Assembly: GCF_011040495.1 (NCBI RefSeq)
Contig: NZ_CP049038.1
Span: 1-64,000, forward strand
Length of the DNA stretch: 64,000 nucleotides
From: Pseudohalocynthiibacter aestuariivivens
GTDB lineage: Bacteria; Pseudomonadota; Alphaproteobacteria; Rhodobacterales; Rhodobacteraceae
Reading direction: 5' to 3'
In this document: piece by piece, positions 18,193 to 27,442 of the stretch
Layout of the letters: each line of letters starts with the position of its first letter
Position numbering within the stretch: position 1 is the first letter of the stretch
The notes under the pieces: generated by a model
Databases searched by the model: none
The model's input: only the letters and a program-made list of their open reading frames with translations
What the model was told of the DNA's origin: nothing
Position numbers and translations under genes: made by a program

Positions 18193-18579
18193 TCACAGCC
18201 CCTCGTCATAGCTGTGCGAGCATTCGACATAGCGGTCCGCGTGATCGAGGGTGATGCTGTCGTTGCGCAAGTCCCAGGTCAGCGTGCCGTAGCCGCCCTC
18301 GTTGTTTTCGAACCCCGGGTGATGATGATAGGCGAGCGACCAGGCGAAGTCGCCAACCTCTGTGGCAAGCGGCTCAGGCAGTTGGACCTCTGCAGGCTGC
18401 ACCGTCACATCCTCGACATTGCCGGAGTCGCCATAGCCTTCGTATTCGGCAGTGACCCCGCTGATGCCAAGCGCACGTAGTTGCGCGAACAGCTCCGTTC
18501 GGGATGCCTTCAAGGTGGTTTCACGCTCTGCGCGCCACTGAGCCGCCATTGCGGCATAGTCGATCTGGGGGTTGGTCAT
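18193..18579 (-). CDS. DUF6878-like plasmid protein
   Basis: The 128-aa product starts MTNPQIDYAAMAAQWRAERE behind GAGAGGAC. It contains YEGYGDSGNVEDV and a conserved tail FAWSLAYHHHPGFENNEGGYGTL, a signature recalled for DUF6878 proteins. It lies directly upstream of the DUF6915-like gene with a 1-bp gap. Function unknown. Confidence 0.7.
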   Translation of the reverse strand: MTNPQIDYAAMAAQWRAERETTLKASRTELFAQLRALGISGVTAEYEGYGDSGNVEDVTVQPAEVQLPEPLATEVGDFAWSLAYHHHPGFENNEGGYGTLTWDLRNDSITLDHADRYVECSHSYDEGL

Positions 18580-18608
18580 GGGTCTGTCCTCTCGTCTGCA
18601 ATTGGGGG

Positions 18609-18641
18609 CCCGGGCGCGGCATTGGTCAGCGCGCGCCCGGG
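18609..18641. terminator. GC hairpin between helicase and DUF6878 genes
   Basis: A 10-bp perfect stem CCCGGGCGCG / CGCGCCCGGG with a 13-base loop in the 121-bp gap. Confidence 0.55.
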
Positions 18642-18700
18642 AAGCGCAGACCGGCCAAACCCAGATCCACGCCGCCCGACCGGAAGCCCGCTTTGACTTT

Positions 18701-21700
18701 TCAGGCGGCTTGTTCTGCCGCTCTAGCGGCTCGCTGGCCCACGATCCGGGCCAGAATGGTTCCCGTGTCGATCCCGTCCCCATGCGGCAGGAACACCCGC
18801 AGCTGGAAGGCGATGATCTCGGTGAAGCAGCCGAGGGCCTTGAGGCCGTCGATCATGCCCTTGTCCGCGCCGCTAAGCTCGAGACGCACCTCGCCTGCGA
18901 CACGGCGACGGGTCAGGGTGAGACCCCGGCCCAGATCGACAGGTGCGGTGGTGCCGAGGGCGGCGGTCAACATCTCCTGTGGCGTTTGCGGATTGGAGAC
19001 TAGGAAGCGGGCGCGCAGCGAGGCCGCACCTTCCTCGCTCAGCGTGCGCCCGATCATGGCGGTCGCCCCGTCCGGCGTGACCCGGTAGATACGCTCATTG
19101 GTGGTCGGAATATCCTTCCAGATCGGCAGCAGCAGCCCAGTCAGCAGGTAAAGCTTGGTCGTGGTGGTTTTTGGCAGGGATTCAGCCTCGGCATCCCAAA
19201 GCCTTGCGAACTCGGGCCTTTCGATGTCTTCCCAGGCCGAAGACGTGAACCGCGCCTCCTCCAGGTAGCTCGACCCGTTTGGCCGCACAACCTTGCGCAT
19301 CAGCGTGACGATGTCTTCGTCATACATCTGCATCGGGCGTGCCAAGATGAGCGCCGCGCGACCGGAGGCGCGATTGACCATCGGCGGCTTGTCGGGGTTG
19401 CGCGACAGGGCGTCATCCGCCGACAGCACGTGGACCGGGTCCGTCACCTCAAGTCCGATGATCCGCGTCACGGCGCCAGATTTCGGGCAGGTCCAGAGAT
19501 CCTCTGTGGAGACCTGCTCGATCTTTTCGCCACGCAGGGTTTCCACGCCGAGATCGAGCGTGCCCGCTGCGCGCGCCCGTTCCGTCTGATCGGATATTCT
19601 CGCCATGAACTCACCAAAGAGCGCGTTCTGCATGTGGATGGGCAGCGCCAGCACCCGGTTCAGAAACCGCTGGATCGGGGGAAGCTCCTCAAGGAGCACC
19701 CCGTCCTTGTCGATCAGCCGCAGGGCCGTCCAGTCGGTGAAGCTCTCGTAGCTCATCGCCTCGGCCCGCCCGGCGGCAAGATCGGCGAAATACCCGCGCA
19801 GGGCCGCCCGTGCGATCGGGCTTTCGAGATTGTCCTCCTCGCGGAACATGCCTTGCGAGCCGGTCTCGCGCTGGCCCTTCGTCAGGGCCCCCAGCTGGTC
19901 GAGGCGTTTGGCTATAGTTGAGGTGAAGCGTTTCTCGCCATGCACATCCGAGGTGCAGACCCGGAAGAAAGGCGCGCTGACCTGGGCCGAGCGATGCGTA
20001 CGGCCCAACCCCTGGATGGCCGCATCGGCGCGCCAGCCGGGCTCCAACAGGTAGTGCCGCCGCCGTTTCTGGTTCTTCGCCGTTTGCGCCGCATGATAGG
20101 ATCGGCCCGTCCCGCCCGCATCGGAAAAGATCAGGATATCCTTTTCGCCGTCCATGAAGGCTTGGGTCTCGGATGAATTGCTGCTGGCAGCGCGCTTCTC
20201 GATGAAGAGATGACCATCCTCGGCCTTCAAAGGGCGGATGGAGCGCCCGGTGACCTCTGCCACGGCCTCGTCGCCAAAGGCCCAGAGGATCTGGTCGAGC
20301 GCCGAGGGGATCGGGGCGAGCGTCATCAACTCCATCATGGCCGCATCTCGCAGGGCGAGCGCCTCGCGCGAGACAACGAGCGCCCCGGTCTCATCCCGCA
20401 AAGGTTCCGCCACCATATTGCCGTCGATCTCGACCAGCTTTTGCGCATGGATCGGGAAGGCCTGTTCGAGGTAGCCCAGAACATAGTCGCGCGGCGTCAA
20501 GGCACCCTCGACGAGTTCATCCTCCGGGTCCATCGCCTCAAGCCGACGCTTCAGCAGGCTCTCGCCTGTCGAGACAACCTGGATGACGCAAGCATTGCCC
20601 GCCGCCAGATCGTCCTTGATGGCGCGGATGATGGTCGGGGCCTTCATGCCCATCAGCAGATGATTGAAGAAACGCTGCTTCGTGCTCTCGAAATGGGACT
20701 TGGCCGAGGCGCGTGCTGCCGAGGCATTGGTCTCTCCCGAGGCGTCGTTGACGCCGGTGGCTGTCAAAGCGGCTTCGAGATTGTGGTGGATCGTGCGAAA
20801 CGCTCCAGCGTAGGCGTCATAGACCTCGATCTGGGCCGGGGTCAGCGCGTGTTCCAGCACATCGTATTCAACACCGTCGAAGCTGAGGGCACGCGCTGTG
20901 TAAAGCCCGAGCGTCTTGAGATCACGCGCGACCACCTCCATGGCAGCCACGCCGCCGGCTTCCATCGCTGAAACGAAACCCTCGCGGCTCGGGAAGGGGT
21001 ATTCGGGGCCTTGTCCCCAGAAACCGAGACGCGCGGCATAGGCCAGGTTGTGCACGCTCGTGGCGCCCGTGGCCGAGATATAGAAGACGCGAGCGCGGGG
21101 TGCTGCCAGTTGCAGCCGCAGGCCAGCAAGGCCCTGCTGGGAGGGTTTGACCCCCCTGCCCTGCTCAGACCCTGCCGCGTTCTGCATGGCATGGGCCTCA
21201 TCAAAGGCCAGCACGCCTTCAAAGTCTTCGCCCATCCAGGCGAGGATCTGGCTCAGCCGCGTGGTGCCGCATTTGCCCGCGGACCGCAGCGTGGCGTAGG
21301 TCACAAAAAGGATACCATCGCCCATCGGGATGGGCTGCTCAGACTTCCATTTGGAGAGCGGCTGGATGTCGGCGGGCGAGCCGCCGAGATCGGTCCAGTC
21401 GCGGATCGCGTCCTCGATAAGCGTGGCGGATTTGGAGACCCAGATCGCCTTCCTGCGCCCGGCCAGCCAGTTCACGAGAATGAGCCCCGCGCATTCGCGG
21501 CCCTTGCCGCAACCGGTGCCGTCGCCGAGGAAATACCCGAGGCGATAGGCCCGTGCTTTAGGGTCGTCATCCGCGCGCGTCAGCTTGGATTGGTCGTCAT
21601 CTAGGCGCATCCGCCCCGGCAGGTCGCGCCCATGGGCATCATGCGCCATGATGATGGTCTCGAGCTGCGCCTCGGAAAGGTTTCCCTCCTCGATCAACCG

Positions 21701-22963
21701 AGCGGGCAGGCGCAGTTCCGCACTGGCCACGCCTGAGGGCACGGGCGGGGCCACAGAGGCCATGGCGATGCTCTCGACGAGCGGCGTGGGATGTTCCTGC
21801 GCGCCCGCGATCTCGATCCGCTGCGGGCGGTAGCGCGCATAGATGTCCGAGACGGGCGTGTTGTCGCGCGGGGCCTCAAGGCTTGTGAAAGTGAGCGGTA
21901 TGGCGGCGTTGGTCTGAGCGTTGGACGCCGCAACTCTGGCAACTGGGCGCTTGCGCGTGACAGGTACTGGACCGGCCGATCGCGCATGAGGGTTTTTCGC
22001 CGCCCGTTGGGCGGGGCGCGTCTCAGGCCGGTTTGCGGCCACGGTGTCGACAAAAGGAAGGGCTTCCTCCAGATCCTGAACCGTTGCGCGGATCATCTCG
22101 CCGTCCTCCTGGACCTTGTCGAAGACCATCAGCTGGGTTTCCACAGAGGTGCCGAGCTTGCGATAGACCTGTCCCGGCATCGTGAGCGCCAGTCGCGGCG
22201 TCAGGAGACCGCAGGCGCGGGACCAATGCGCAGCATCGCGTTCGGGCGTGAACCCCTGCGGCATGATCGCCACCATCCGCCCACCGGGTGCCAGGCGCTT
22301 GGCAGCCGCGATGAGATGCTTGGCGGCGATGTGCTTGTCCCGGGAGCGATCGACCGAGGAGGCGAAGGGCGGATTCATCACCACGACGTCGGGCAGAACC
22401 AAGGTCTGCAGCAGATCATCGATATGCTCCCCGTCATAGCCCGTCACCTCGCCGCCAAAGACCCCGCGCAGGAGGCGCTGGCGAAAGGGGTCGATTTCAT
22501 TGAGCAAAAGCGTCGCACCGGCCCGGGCGGCGAAAGCGGCCAGGGCACCGGTGCCAGCCGACGGCTCCAGCAGGGTCTCGCCCTTGCGAATGGCTGCCGC
22601 CCGCACCGCCATTGCCGCAAAAGGCAACGGCGTGGAAAATTGTTGTAGTCGGATCTGCTGTTCCGACCGGCGGGTTTCCGTCAGGAGCCGGAACGCGAGG
22701 AGTTTCGCGGTGGCAATGTCACCTGCCGCGGCGTCTCCGCGCAGCAGCACCTGGATGGCCGCGGCCTGCATCAGGTCATAAGCCATCCGCCAGTCCCAGG
22801 CGCCGCTGGCATCACTGCCATGAAACGTCTCGCGCAAAATGCGCGCGAGCACTGAGGTGCGCAGGGGTTGGTGGTCGAGCTCCGCGCCGATTTGCGCAAG
22901 GGCAGAAGCGAGGTTAGCGTCGAATTCAACAGGATTGGGGAGCGTTGAGCGGGGCTTGGACAT
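18701..22963 (-). CDS. Fused N6-type methyltransferase and strawberry-notch helicase (1420 aa)
   Basis: The N-terminal domain (about residues 110-280) is a class I SAM methyltransferase: motif I LEPSAGTGALAAF and motif IV VVMNPPF, near residue 197, the N-P-P-F signature of amino-methylating DNA enzymes. The second half is a strawberry-notch-type superfamily-2 helicase/ATPase, with Walker A LGDGTGCGKGRE near 480, DEAH box AFDEAHAM near 588 and the C-terminal DAGGTGRSYHA and GLGRTHRSAQ motifs. The start follows AAAGGAA. Such giant proteins are frequent on alphaproteobacterial plasmids. Roles in DNA modification, conjugation or antirestriction are proposed, none settled. Confidence 0.9.
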   Translation of the reverse strand: MSKPRSTLPNPVEFDANLASALAQIGAELDHQPLRTSVLARILRETFHGSDASGAWDWRMAYDLMQAAAIQVLLRGDAAAGDIATAKLLAFRLLTETRRSEQQIRLQQFSTPLPFAAMAVRAAAIRKGETLLEPSAGTGALAAFAARAGATLLLNEIDPFRQRLLRGVFGGEVTGYDGEHIDDLLQTLVLPDVVVMNPPFASSVDRSRDKHIAAKHLIAAAKRLAPGGRMVAIMPQGFTPERDAAHWSRACGLLTPRLALTMPGQVYRKLGTSVETQLMVFDKVQEDGEMIRATVQDLEEALPFVDTVAANRPETRPAQRAAKNPHARSAGPVPVTRKRPVARVAASNAQTNAAIPLTFTSLEAPRDNTPVSDIYARYRPQRIEIAGAQEHPTPLVESIAMASVAPPVPSGVASAELRLPARLIEEGNLSEAQLETIIMAHDAHGRDLPGRMRLDDDQSKLTRADDDPKARAYRLGYFLGDGTGCGKGRECAGLILVNWLAGRRKAIWVSKSATLIEDAIRDWTDLGGSPADIQPLSKWKSEQPIPMGDGILFVTYATLRSAGKCGTTRLSQILAWMGEDFEGVLAFDEAHAMQNAAGSEQGRGVKPSQQGLAGLRLQLAAPRARVFYISATGATSVHNLAYAARLGFWGQGPEYPFPSREGFVSAMEAGGVAAMEVVARDLKTLGLYTARALSFDGVEYDVLEHALTPAQIEVYDAYAGAFRTIHHNLEAALTATGVNDASGETNASAARASAKSHFESTKQRFFNHLLMGMKAPTIIRAIKDDLAAGNACVIQVVSTGESLLKRRLEAMDPEDELVEGALTPRDYVLGYLEQAFPIHAQKLVEIDGNMVAEPLRDETGALVVSREALALRDAAMMELMTLAPIPSALDQILWAFGDEAVAEVTGRSIRPLKAEDGHLFIEKRAASSNSSETQAFMDGEKDILIFSDAGGTGRSYHAAQTAKNQKRRRHYLLEPGWRADAAIQGLGRTHRSAQVSAPFFRVCTSDVHGEKRFTSTIAKRLDQLGALTKGQRETGSQGMFREEDNLESPIARAALRGYFADLAAGRAEAMSYESFTDWTALRLIDKDGVLLEELPPIQRFLNRVLALPIHMQNALFGEFMARISDQTERARAAGTLDLGVETLRGEKIEQVSTEDLWTCPKSGAVTRIIGLEVTDPVHVLSADDALSRNPDKPPMVNRASGRAALILARPMQMYDEDIVTLMRKVVRPNGSSYLEEARFTSSAWEDIERPEFARLWDAEAESLPKTTTTKLYLLTGLLLPIWKDIPTTNERIYRVTPDGATAMIGRTLSEEGAASLRARFLVSNPQTPQEMLTAALGTTAPVDLGRGLTLTRRRVAGEVRLELSGADKGMIDGLKALGCFTEIIAFQLRVFLPHGDGIDTGTILARIVGQRAARAAEQAA

Positions 22964-23100
22964 GGGGGTTTCCTTTGGATCAGGGTCTGAGTTCCAAAGA
23001 CAAAAAGCCCTCTTTCGCTTTTCGGGATGATGAGCTCAGACCAAGAGGCATCCAATCTACGGCCGGCCAATCAAACGGTTTTTCGGAGTTGGATTAGAAA

Positions 23101-23185
23101 ACTGAAAAACCCGCCGCAATGCGACGGGCTTTTGCTTTCTTTGTGCAATGAGGGGAGGCATAGTGCCCGCAATCTCAAAGCTCAC
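23101..23185 (-). ncRNA. Candidate small RNA upstream of abiF, antiparallel
   Basis: On the minus strand a TTGACA box (23218-23213) and a CATATA box (23195-23190) are separated by 17 bp, predicting a start near 23183. About 70 nt later there is a terminator-like hairpin: stem CCCGTCGC / GCGGCGGG (23128-23110) followed by five T on the minus strand. No minus-strand gene needs a terminator here because the next one starts at 22963. The predicted RNA of about 80 nt has no convincing ORF. AbiF-type proteins have been reported with partner non-coding RNAs (family knowledge), but this RNA is inferred from sequence only. Confidence 0.45.
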
Positions 23186-23217
23186 GCTCTATATGGCACC
23201 GAAAGTCTTTACTGTCA

Positions 23218-23883
23218 ATGTATCCACCGTTCACGGCTGATGAAGAACACCACCTTCCGAACGTCCTATCCGCACCTAGGTTTGCGACCTATCTGCGCGA
23301 AACCGGCAATGATAGGACGCGAGCTCTCCACCTATACCACTGGAATCTTCAAGTATCAGCCGCGTTCATGGTTCCACTCCATGTTTTGGAAGTTGCGCTG
23401 CGAAACGCGATCGTGGAAGCAATCGAAGCTGTCCATGGAGGAACATGGCCTTGGACACAAGGCTTCATCCGTTCGTTACCGAACCCGCGCGGTCCGGCAT
23501 ACAGCCCCAAACGAGACCTCGAAGGTTGCGCAGCACAGCAACCCACTGCTGGAAAGGTCGTCGCCGAACTGAAGTTCGTGTTTTGGGAGAAGATGCTGAC
23601 AAACAGGCACCAAGGCAGACTGTGGGACGATCATTTCTACGCAGTGTTTCCGGACGCGCCTCGTGGTGTCGCTGCCAGCCAGCGCCGATCTGAATTAAGG
23701 TCTGACATTGAAGCCGTGAGGAGGCTCCGCAACAGAATCGCACACCATGAGCCTGTTTTTCCGCGCGCCCTTCAGGATGATTTTGATCGGATCATCCGCT
23801 GCATAAGATGGCGCAACGAAACGACCAGCAACTGGGTGCTGGAAATCGAGACGGTGCGCGCACTACTCGCAGTGCGCCCCTAA
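23218..23883 (+). CDS. AbiF-like abortive infection protein (HEPN RNase fold)
   Basis: The 221-aa Abi-family protein has the N-terminal signature FATYLRETGNDRTRALHLYHWN followed by VPLHVLEVALRNAIVEAIE. Near residue 180 it has LRNRIAHHEPVF, the R-N-x3-H HEPN ribonuclease motif. It is the only plus-strand gene in this backbone. Its end overlaps the convergent gene by 4 bp. No ribosome site is evident at the ATG, which falls inside the -35 box of the antiparallel candidate RNA. It probably cleaves RNA to stop phage or plasmid growth. Confidence 0.82.
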   Translation: MYPPFTADEEHHLPNVLSAPRFATYLRETGNDRTRALHLYHWNLQVSAAFMVPLHVLEVALRNAIVEAIEAVHGGTWPWTQGFIRSLPNPRGPAYSPKRDLEGCAAQQPTAGKVVAELKFVFWEKMLTNRHQGRLWDDHFYAVFPDAPRGVAASQRRSELRSDIEAVRRLRNRIAHHEPVFPRALQDDFDRIIRCIRWRNETTSNWVLEIETVRALLAVRP

Positions 23884-24536
23884 GCGTCCCGCCCCGCTAG
23901 GAATTCCGCCAGCACCGGGCTGGCCGCACCTTTCGCGGAGCTGAGCAGCTCCGAACCCGCAAGCGTGGCCTTCGAGAGGCGTACGAGCCCGCCGGTTTCC
24001 TCGATGCGAAAACAGCGACGCTTTTGCCGCCCGCGCCTGTAGTGAGTCGCTGTGACGATCTGGCAGGTGCTGCCATCGGTGAGCGACACCGGATTTGCGA
24101 GCTTGATCTTGTCGCCTTCCTCGTAGTTCGGGATCGAAGCCCATTCCCGGCAGCGCTGGCGCCAGTCCTGGGCGTAGCTGTCCGGGTCTTTCAAGTCGGA
24201 GAGAAGTTCGATCAGCCCAAGGGGCGCGCGAGCCTCGTTCGGGCCAGCGCTTTCCTCCATGTCCTTGTAGCCCCAGCAGCCGTCATCATATCGGGTAAGG
24301 AATACGGCGGCGAAAGTGATGGAGCCATCCGCATCGGTGACATAGGTCGTGTCTTCGACAGGGGTGCCGTCGATATTTGTGACCTTTGCCGCCGCGTACC
24401 AAGTCGAACCCACCTTGCAGGCATTGACCAGTTCCGTCTTGCGCCTTTCGCCCTCGAAGGTGCACAGCCGAGCAATCTCCGCTTTCTCATCCGCGTAGGT
24501 CTGGACGCGGCCGTCGGTGTAGAAGAGCCAACCCAT
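23880..24536 (-). CDS. Conserved plasmid protein of unknown function (218 aa)
   Basis: A soluble protein beginning MGWLFYTDGRVQTYADEKAEIARLCTF. It has a middle region WYAAAKVTNIDG...FAAVFLTRYDDGCWGYKDMEES and a C-terminal strand-rich part. The MGWLFY start and the GWGYKDMDE-like segment recur in a plasmid family (perhaps DUF6927; not checked). It follows the DUF3085-like gene on the same strand. Confidence 0.7.
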   Translation of the reverse strand: MGWLFYTDGRVQTYADEKAEIARLCTFEGERRKTELVNACKVGSTWYAAAKVTNIDGTPVEDTTYVTDADGSITFAAVFLTRYDDGCWGYKDMEESAGPNEARAPLGLIELLSDLKDPDSYAQDWRQRCREWASIPNYEEGDKIKLANPVSLTDGSTCQIVTATHYRRGRQKRRCFRIEETGGLVRLSKATLAGSELLSSAKGAASPVLAEFLAGRDA

Positions 24537-24638
24537 TTCAGAGTCCTTTCTCTCGTTTGGAAAACTGTTGTCGCCAATGTCCCGAGAGGGCCGCAGGCCC
24601 GGCAGGGTATTGGCGATGCTTGTTTGAGAAAGGGCGCG

Positions 24639-25232
24639 TTACGCCGCCCTCCGGTCATCGATTTCCATCAGCGCATCGAGCGGCACGCGGTAGGGCTGCA
24701 TGGCGTCGAAATCCTCGCAATTGCCGCAGTTCTGCACGATCGCGAAGGTGTCGCAGGCATCCTTGAGGATGACCCGGAAGGTGCCGCCGAGGCCCGAGGG
24801 CACTTCGTAGGTCCCGCCGATGAGATAATCCGAGGCCCGGCGCACGAAGACGCGGATGCTGTGGCCATCGGTGGCGAGCCGGATGGCCCCCCGCCCCCGG
24901 TCGATGAGAACCTGCACGTCATCCAGGATATCGGTGTAGAACTGGCCGGTCAGATCGCGAAACGCCATGCGGCGCTGAGCCATCCAGTCGGTGTCCCGAA
25001 ACGGGTTCATGCCGTCGGCGAAGGCGAAAGAGGGATCGGCCTGTTCGGTGGTGACGATTCGGGTGGTCGTGCCATCGATGCCGTTTGAGCGCAGATGCAC
25101 ACCATTGCCGACGATCAGGATCAGGGCGGGCCTGTCCACGGGCCCGTTCCAGTTGGGCAGGAAGGTTTTGCAGGCGCGCGCATGGGCGATCTGTGCCGCA
25201 ACAGCGGACGCAGAGAACTTGAGAATAGCCAT
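24639..25232 (-). CDS. Possible DUF3085 family protein (197 aa)
   Basis: The first 70 residues (MAILKFSASAVAAQIAHARACK ... ALILIVGNGVHLRSNGI) resemble DUF3085, where an N-terminal helix is followed by a V-G-x-x-G-V-x-L-x-S-N-G strand. The C-terminal part has CGNCEDFDAM. Function unknown. It is separated from the ParB-like gene by a strong hairpin. Confidence 0.6.
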   Translation of the reverse strand: MAILKFSASAVAAQIAHARACKTFLPNWNGPVDRPALILIVGNGVHLRSNGIDGTTTRIVTTEQADPSFAFADGMNPFRDTDWMAQRRMAFRDLTGQFYTDILDDVQVLIDRGRGAIRLATDGHSIRVFVRRASDYLIGGTYEVPSGLGGTFRVILKDACDTFAIVQNCGNCEDFDAMQPYRVPLDALMEIDDRRAA

Positions 25233-25263
25233 GAGGATGTCTTTCGGTTGGGTGTGGGAGGGT

Positions 25264-25295
25264 CGACCCGCGCGGGGAATGCCTCGCGCGGGTCG
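25264..25295. terminator. GC hairpin after the ParB-like gene
   Basis: An 11-bp perfect stem CGACCCGCGCG / CGCGCGGGTCG with a 10-base loop, 10 bp past the stop at 25305. Confidence 0.6.
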
Positions 25296-25304
25296 CGTGA
25301 GGAC

Positions 25305-27287
25305 TCAGGCCGCTTGCGCGACCTCGCTGTCAGGCTCGGGGGTTTCCGCAGCGGGCTCCGCCTCATCACAGGCGACACCGGCGGTCTGCATCATGGGCGG
25401 GCACCAGGCGGCCACGGCAGCGCGCTGCGCGTCCGTGAGCGTGGCGAAGGGCTCGGCGAAGAGCTTGTCACAAAAGGCGACGATCTCCTTCTTGCTCGAC
25501 GAGGCCAGCGTCACCGCCTCCTGGGCCAGACCCAGATCCTCGCCGAGGATCTTCAGGAGCCAGGCCTTCTTGAAGCGGTTGAAGAGCGCCGCATTCGGCG
25601 TCCAGTGGGCGCGGATGTCGGGCATGATCTCGATCTCGAACGCATGCATCAGGCTGTCGCGCTGGCGGTCCCGCGCGAAGCAGGACTGCGTCGTGCTGGC
25701 GGTCGCATAGGCCACGAGCTTGGCCTTCTCCCCTGCATCGAGCGCGCGAAACGCCGCAAACTGATCGGCGGGCGCGCGGCTGTCATCGAGCCAGGACAGA
25801 TCAAGCGCATCATGCGCCGCCGCCACCTGCTCAAGCGAGGTCTCGTCGATCTCGTCCATCTTGGCATGGCTGCGGTATTCCTTGCGGGCATCGATCTTGA
25901 TCGCCTGCGTGACACTCATGCCGCTGGCCAGAACGTCACTGACCAGCTTGAAGAGCGTCAGATCGAGTGTGGCTTCCGGATGCAGCGCCATCGCGGCGCC
26001 AAGGGCCATGGCCCGCTCGGTCTTGAGATCCTCGGCCAGTGAGGCTGGATAAGTGATTTCGCCCGGGTCCGGGGCCTCCTCCCCGGTCGGGTTGGCCGAG
26101 GAGCCGCGCGCGCCCTCCTCTTTGACGGTGTCCTCGGGGCGCACGAGGCCCACATGGAGCGTCACCTGACCGCCCTGCCACGACGCGATCACGCCTGCAC
26201 GGGCGAGATCCTCTGCGCTGTAGGCCTCCTGCAGATCGCGGGCTTCCTCTTCCAGAGCGTCCACACGGTCGTAAAGGGCGTTGTAGGCACCGTCCTCGAG
26301 ATCCTCATCCTCCATCTCGAGCTGCAATTTCTCAAGCTCGGCGGTGATCTCATCGATGCGCTTCTGGGCAGCCTCATCCGGCTCGATCGGGCCGGGATAG
26401 ACGCGGCCATAGTCGGCCATGGTCGCGTAATCATAGCGCACCATCGCATCGGCCCAGGCAAAGCCTAGCTTCATACGGGCCTCTTCGGAGGCGGCACCGA
26501 GCTTCTCGAGCAGGATGGTTTCGACCAGCGCCGCATCCTCCAGCACGGAATGCTCTTCCAGAAGGTCAGCCGCGACGGCGCCGCCGCGGGCCTCGTAGTC
26601 CGCGCGCACGAAAGCCCCGATATCATCGCTGACCTGCACACCGCGGGATTTGAGCGCCTGACGGACCGTGTAGGCTTGCAGATAGCCGCCGTCCTTCGTG
26701 AGCGCCTCGAAGACCTCGCGCTGCGCCTCCTGGCTCGGGTGCTCGGCGAAGGCCTTCATCGTGTCGAGCGTGATCACCTTGCCCCGGGCCGCGGCGCGGA
26801 TGTCGGGGTGGATAAGGCCATAGCGCAACCGGCCTTTCACGGCGGCCACCGTGGTGCCGAAGGTCTTTGCGATGGTCTCGGGCGTCTGGCCGTCGACTTC
26901 CATCATCCGGGCGAAAGCCTCGAACTCGTCGATGGCGTTCATCGGTGCCTGGGTGATGTTCTCGGCAAGCGACAGCGCCGTCGTCACGTCACAGTCTTCC
27001 GGCACGAGGCGGCAGTCGATCTTCGTCTTCGCGGTGAACCCCTTGGCGGCCTTGTCCGCGACCAGCTCGTTCAGCGCGGCATGGCGCCGACCACCGGCGA
27101 GGACAGCGTATTTGCCGTCAAGCTGCTGGACCAGGAGCGGCTGGAGCAGGCCCAGAACAGCGATGCTGGCTTTCAGATGCGCGATGTTTTCGGAATCATA
27201 GGTTTCCGGCGAGTTGCTGCGCACATTGGCGGGGTGGGCGACAAGATCGCCAATGGCGACGGTGAGGGGGGCAAAGCTTGTGGTCAT
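25305..27287 (-). CDS. Large ParB/KorB-like DNA-binding protein (660 aa)
   Basis: The ATG at 27287 follows GGAAGG; the longer frame has a Pro/Arg-rich start without support. The N-terminal ParB/sulfiredoxin fold (about residues 10-110) includes LAGGRRHAALNEL, and SLAENITQAPMNAIDEFEAFARM marks the second ParB motif. A helix-turn-helix follows (PETIAKTFGTTVAAVKGRLRYGLIHP, about 157-182). A charged coiled coil lies near 320-375. It is distinct from the RepB partner of repABC and much longer. Such proteins are common on plasmids beside the strawberry-notch gene; a regulatory or segregation role is likely but unproved. Confidence 0.85.
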   Translation of the reverse strand: MTTSFAPLTVAIGDLVAHPANVRSNSPETYDSENIAHLKASIAVLGLLQPLLVQQLDGKYAVLAGGRRHAALNELVADKAAKGFTAKTKIDCRLVPEDCDVTTALSLAENITQAPMNAIDEFEAFARMMEVDGQTPETIAKTFGTTVAAVKGRLRYGLIHPDIRAAARGKVITLDTMKAFAEHPSQEAQREVFEALTKDGGYLQAYTVRQALKSRGVQVSDDIGAFVRADYEARGGAVAADLLEEHSVLEDAALVETILLEKLGAASEEARMKLGFAWADAMVRYDYATMADYGRVYPGPIEPDEAAQKRIDEITAELEKLQLEMEDEDLEDGAYNALYDRVDALEEEARDLQEAYSAEDLARAGVIASWQGGQVTLHVGLVRPEDTVKEEGARGSSANPTGEEAPDPGEITYPASLAEDLKTERAMALGAAMALHPEATLDLTLFKLVSDVLASGMSVTQAIKIDARKEYRSHAKMDEIDETSLEQVAAAHDALDLSWLDDSRAPADQFAAFRALDAGEKAKLVAYATASTTQSCFARDRQRDSLMHAFEIEIMPDIRAHWTPNAALFNRFKKAWLLKILGEDLGLAQEAVTLASSSKKEIVAFCDKLFAEPFATLTDAQRAAVAAWCPPMMQTAGVACDEAEPAAETPEPDSEVAQAA

Positions 27288-27370
27288 GGGATATCCTTCC
27301 AGGTGGGTGAGGTATGGCCCGCGTGCGCGCGGGCGTGGCCAATCCCCGGCTTCAGGGATCACCACGACAA

Positions 27371-27406
27371 AAGGCCCGCTTTCCCTTTTGAGGAGCAGCG
27401 GGCCTT
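27371..27406 (-). terminator. Terminator of the DUF3768 gene
   Basis: A 10-bp perfect stem AAGGCCCGCT / AGCGGGCCTT, followed on the minus strand by TTTTGTC, 37 bp past the stop at 27443. Confidence 0.75.
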
Positions 27407-27442
27407 CATCGTCTCAGATGTCAGGGTGAGGAGTCCCCTGCC

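Noticed and set aside
20210..20971. Plus-strand open frame of 253 codons
   Set aside because: Lies opposite the strawberry-notch helicase; composition is that of a reverse-complement shadow.
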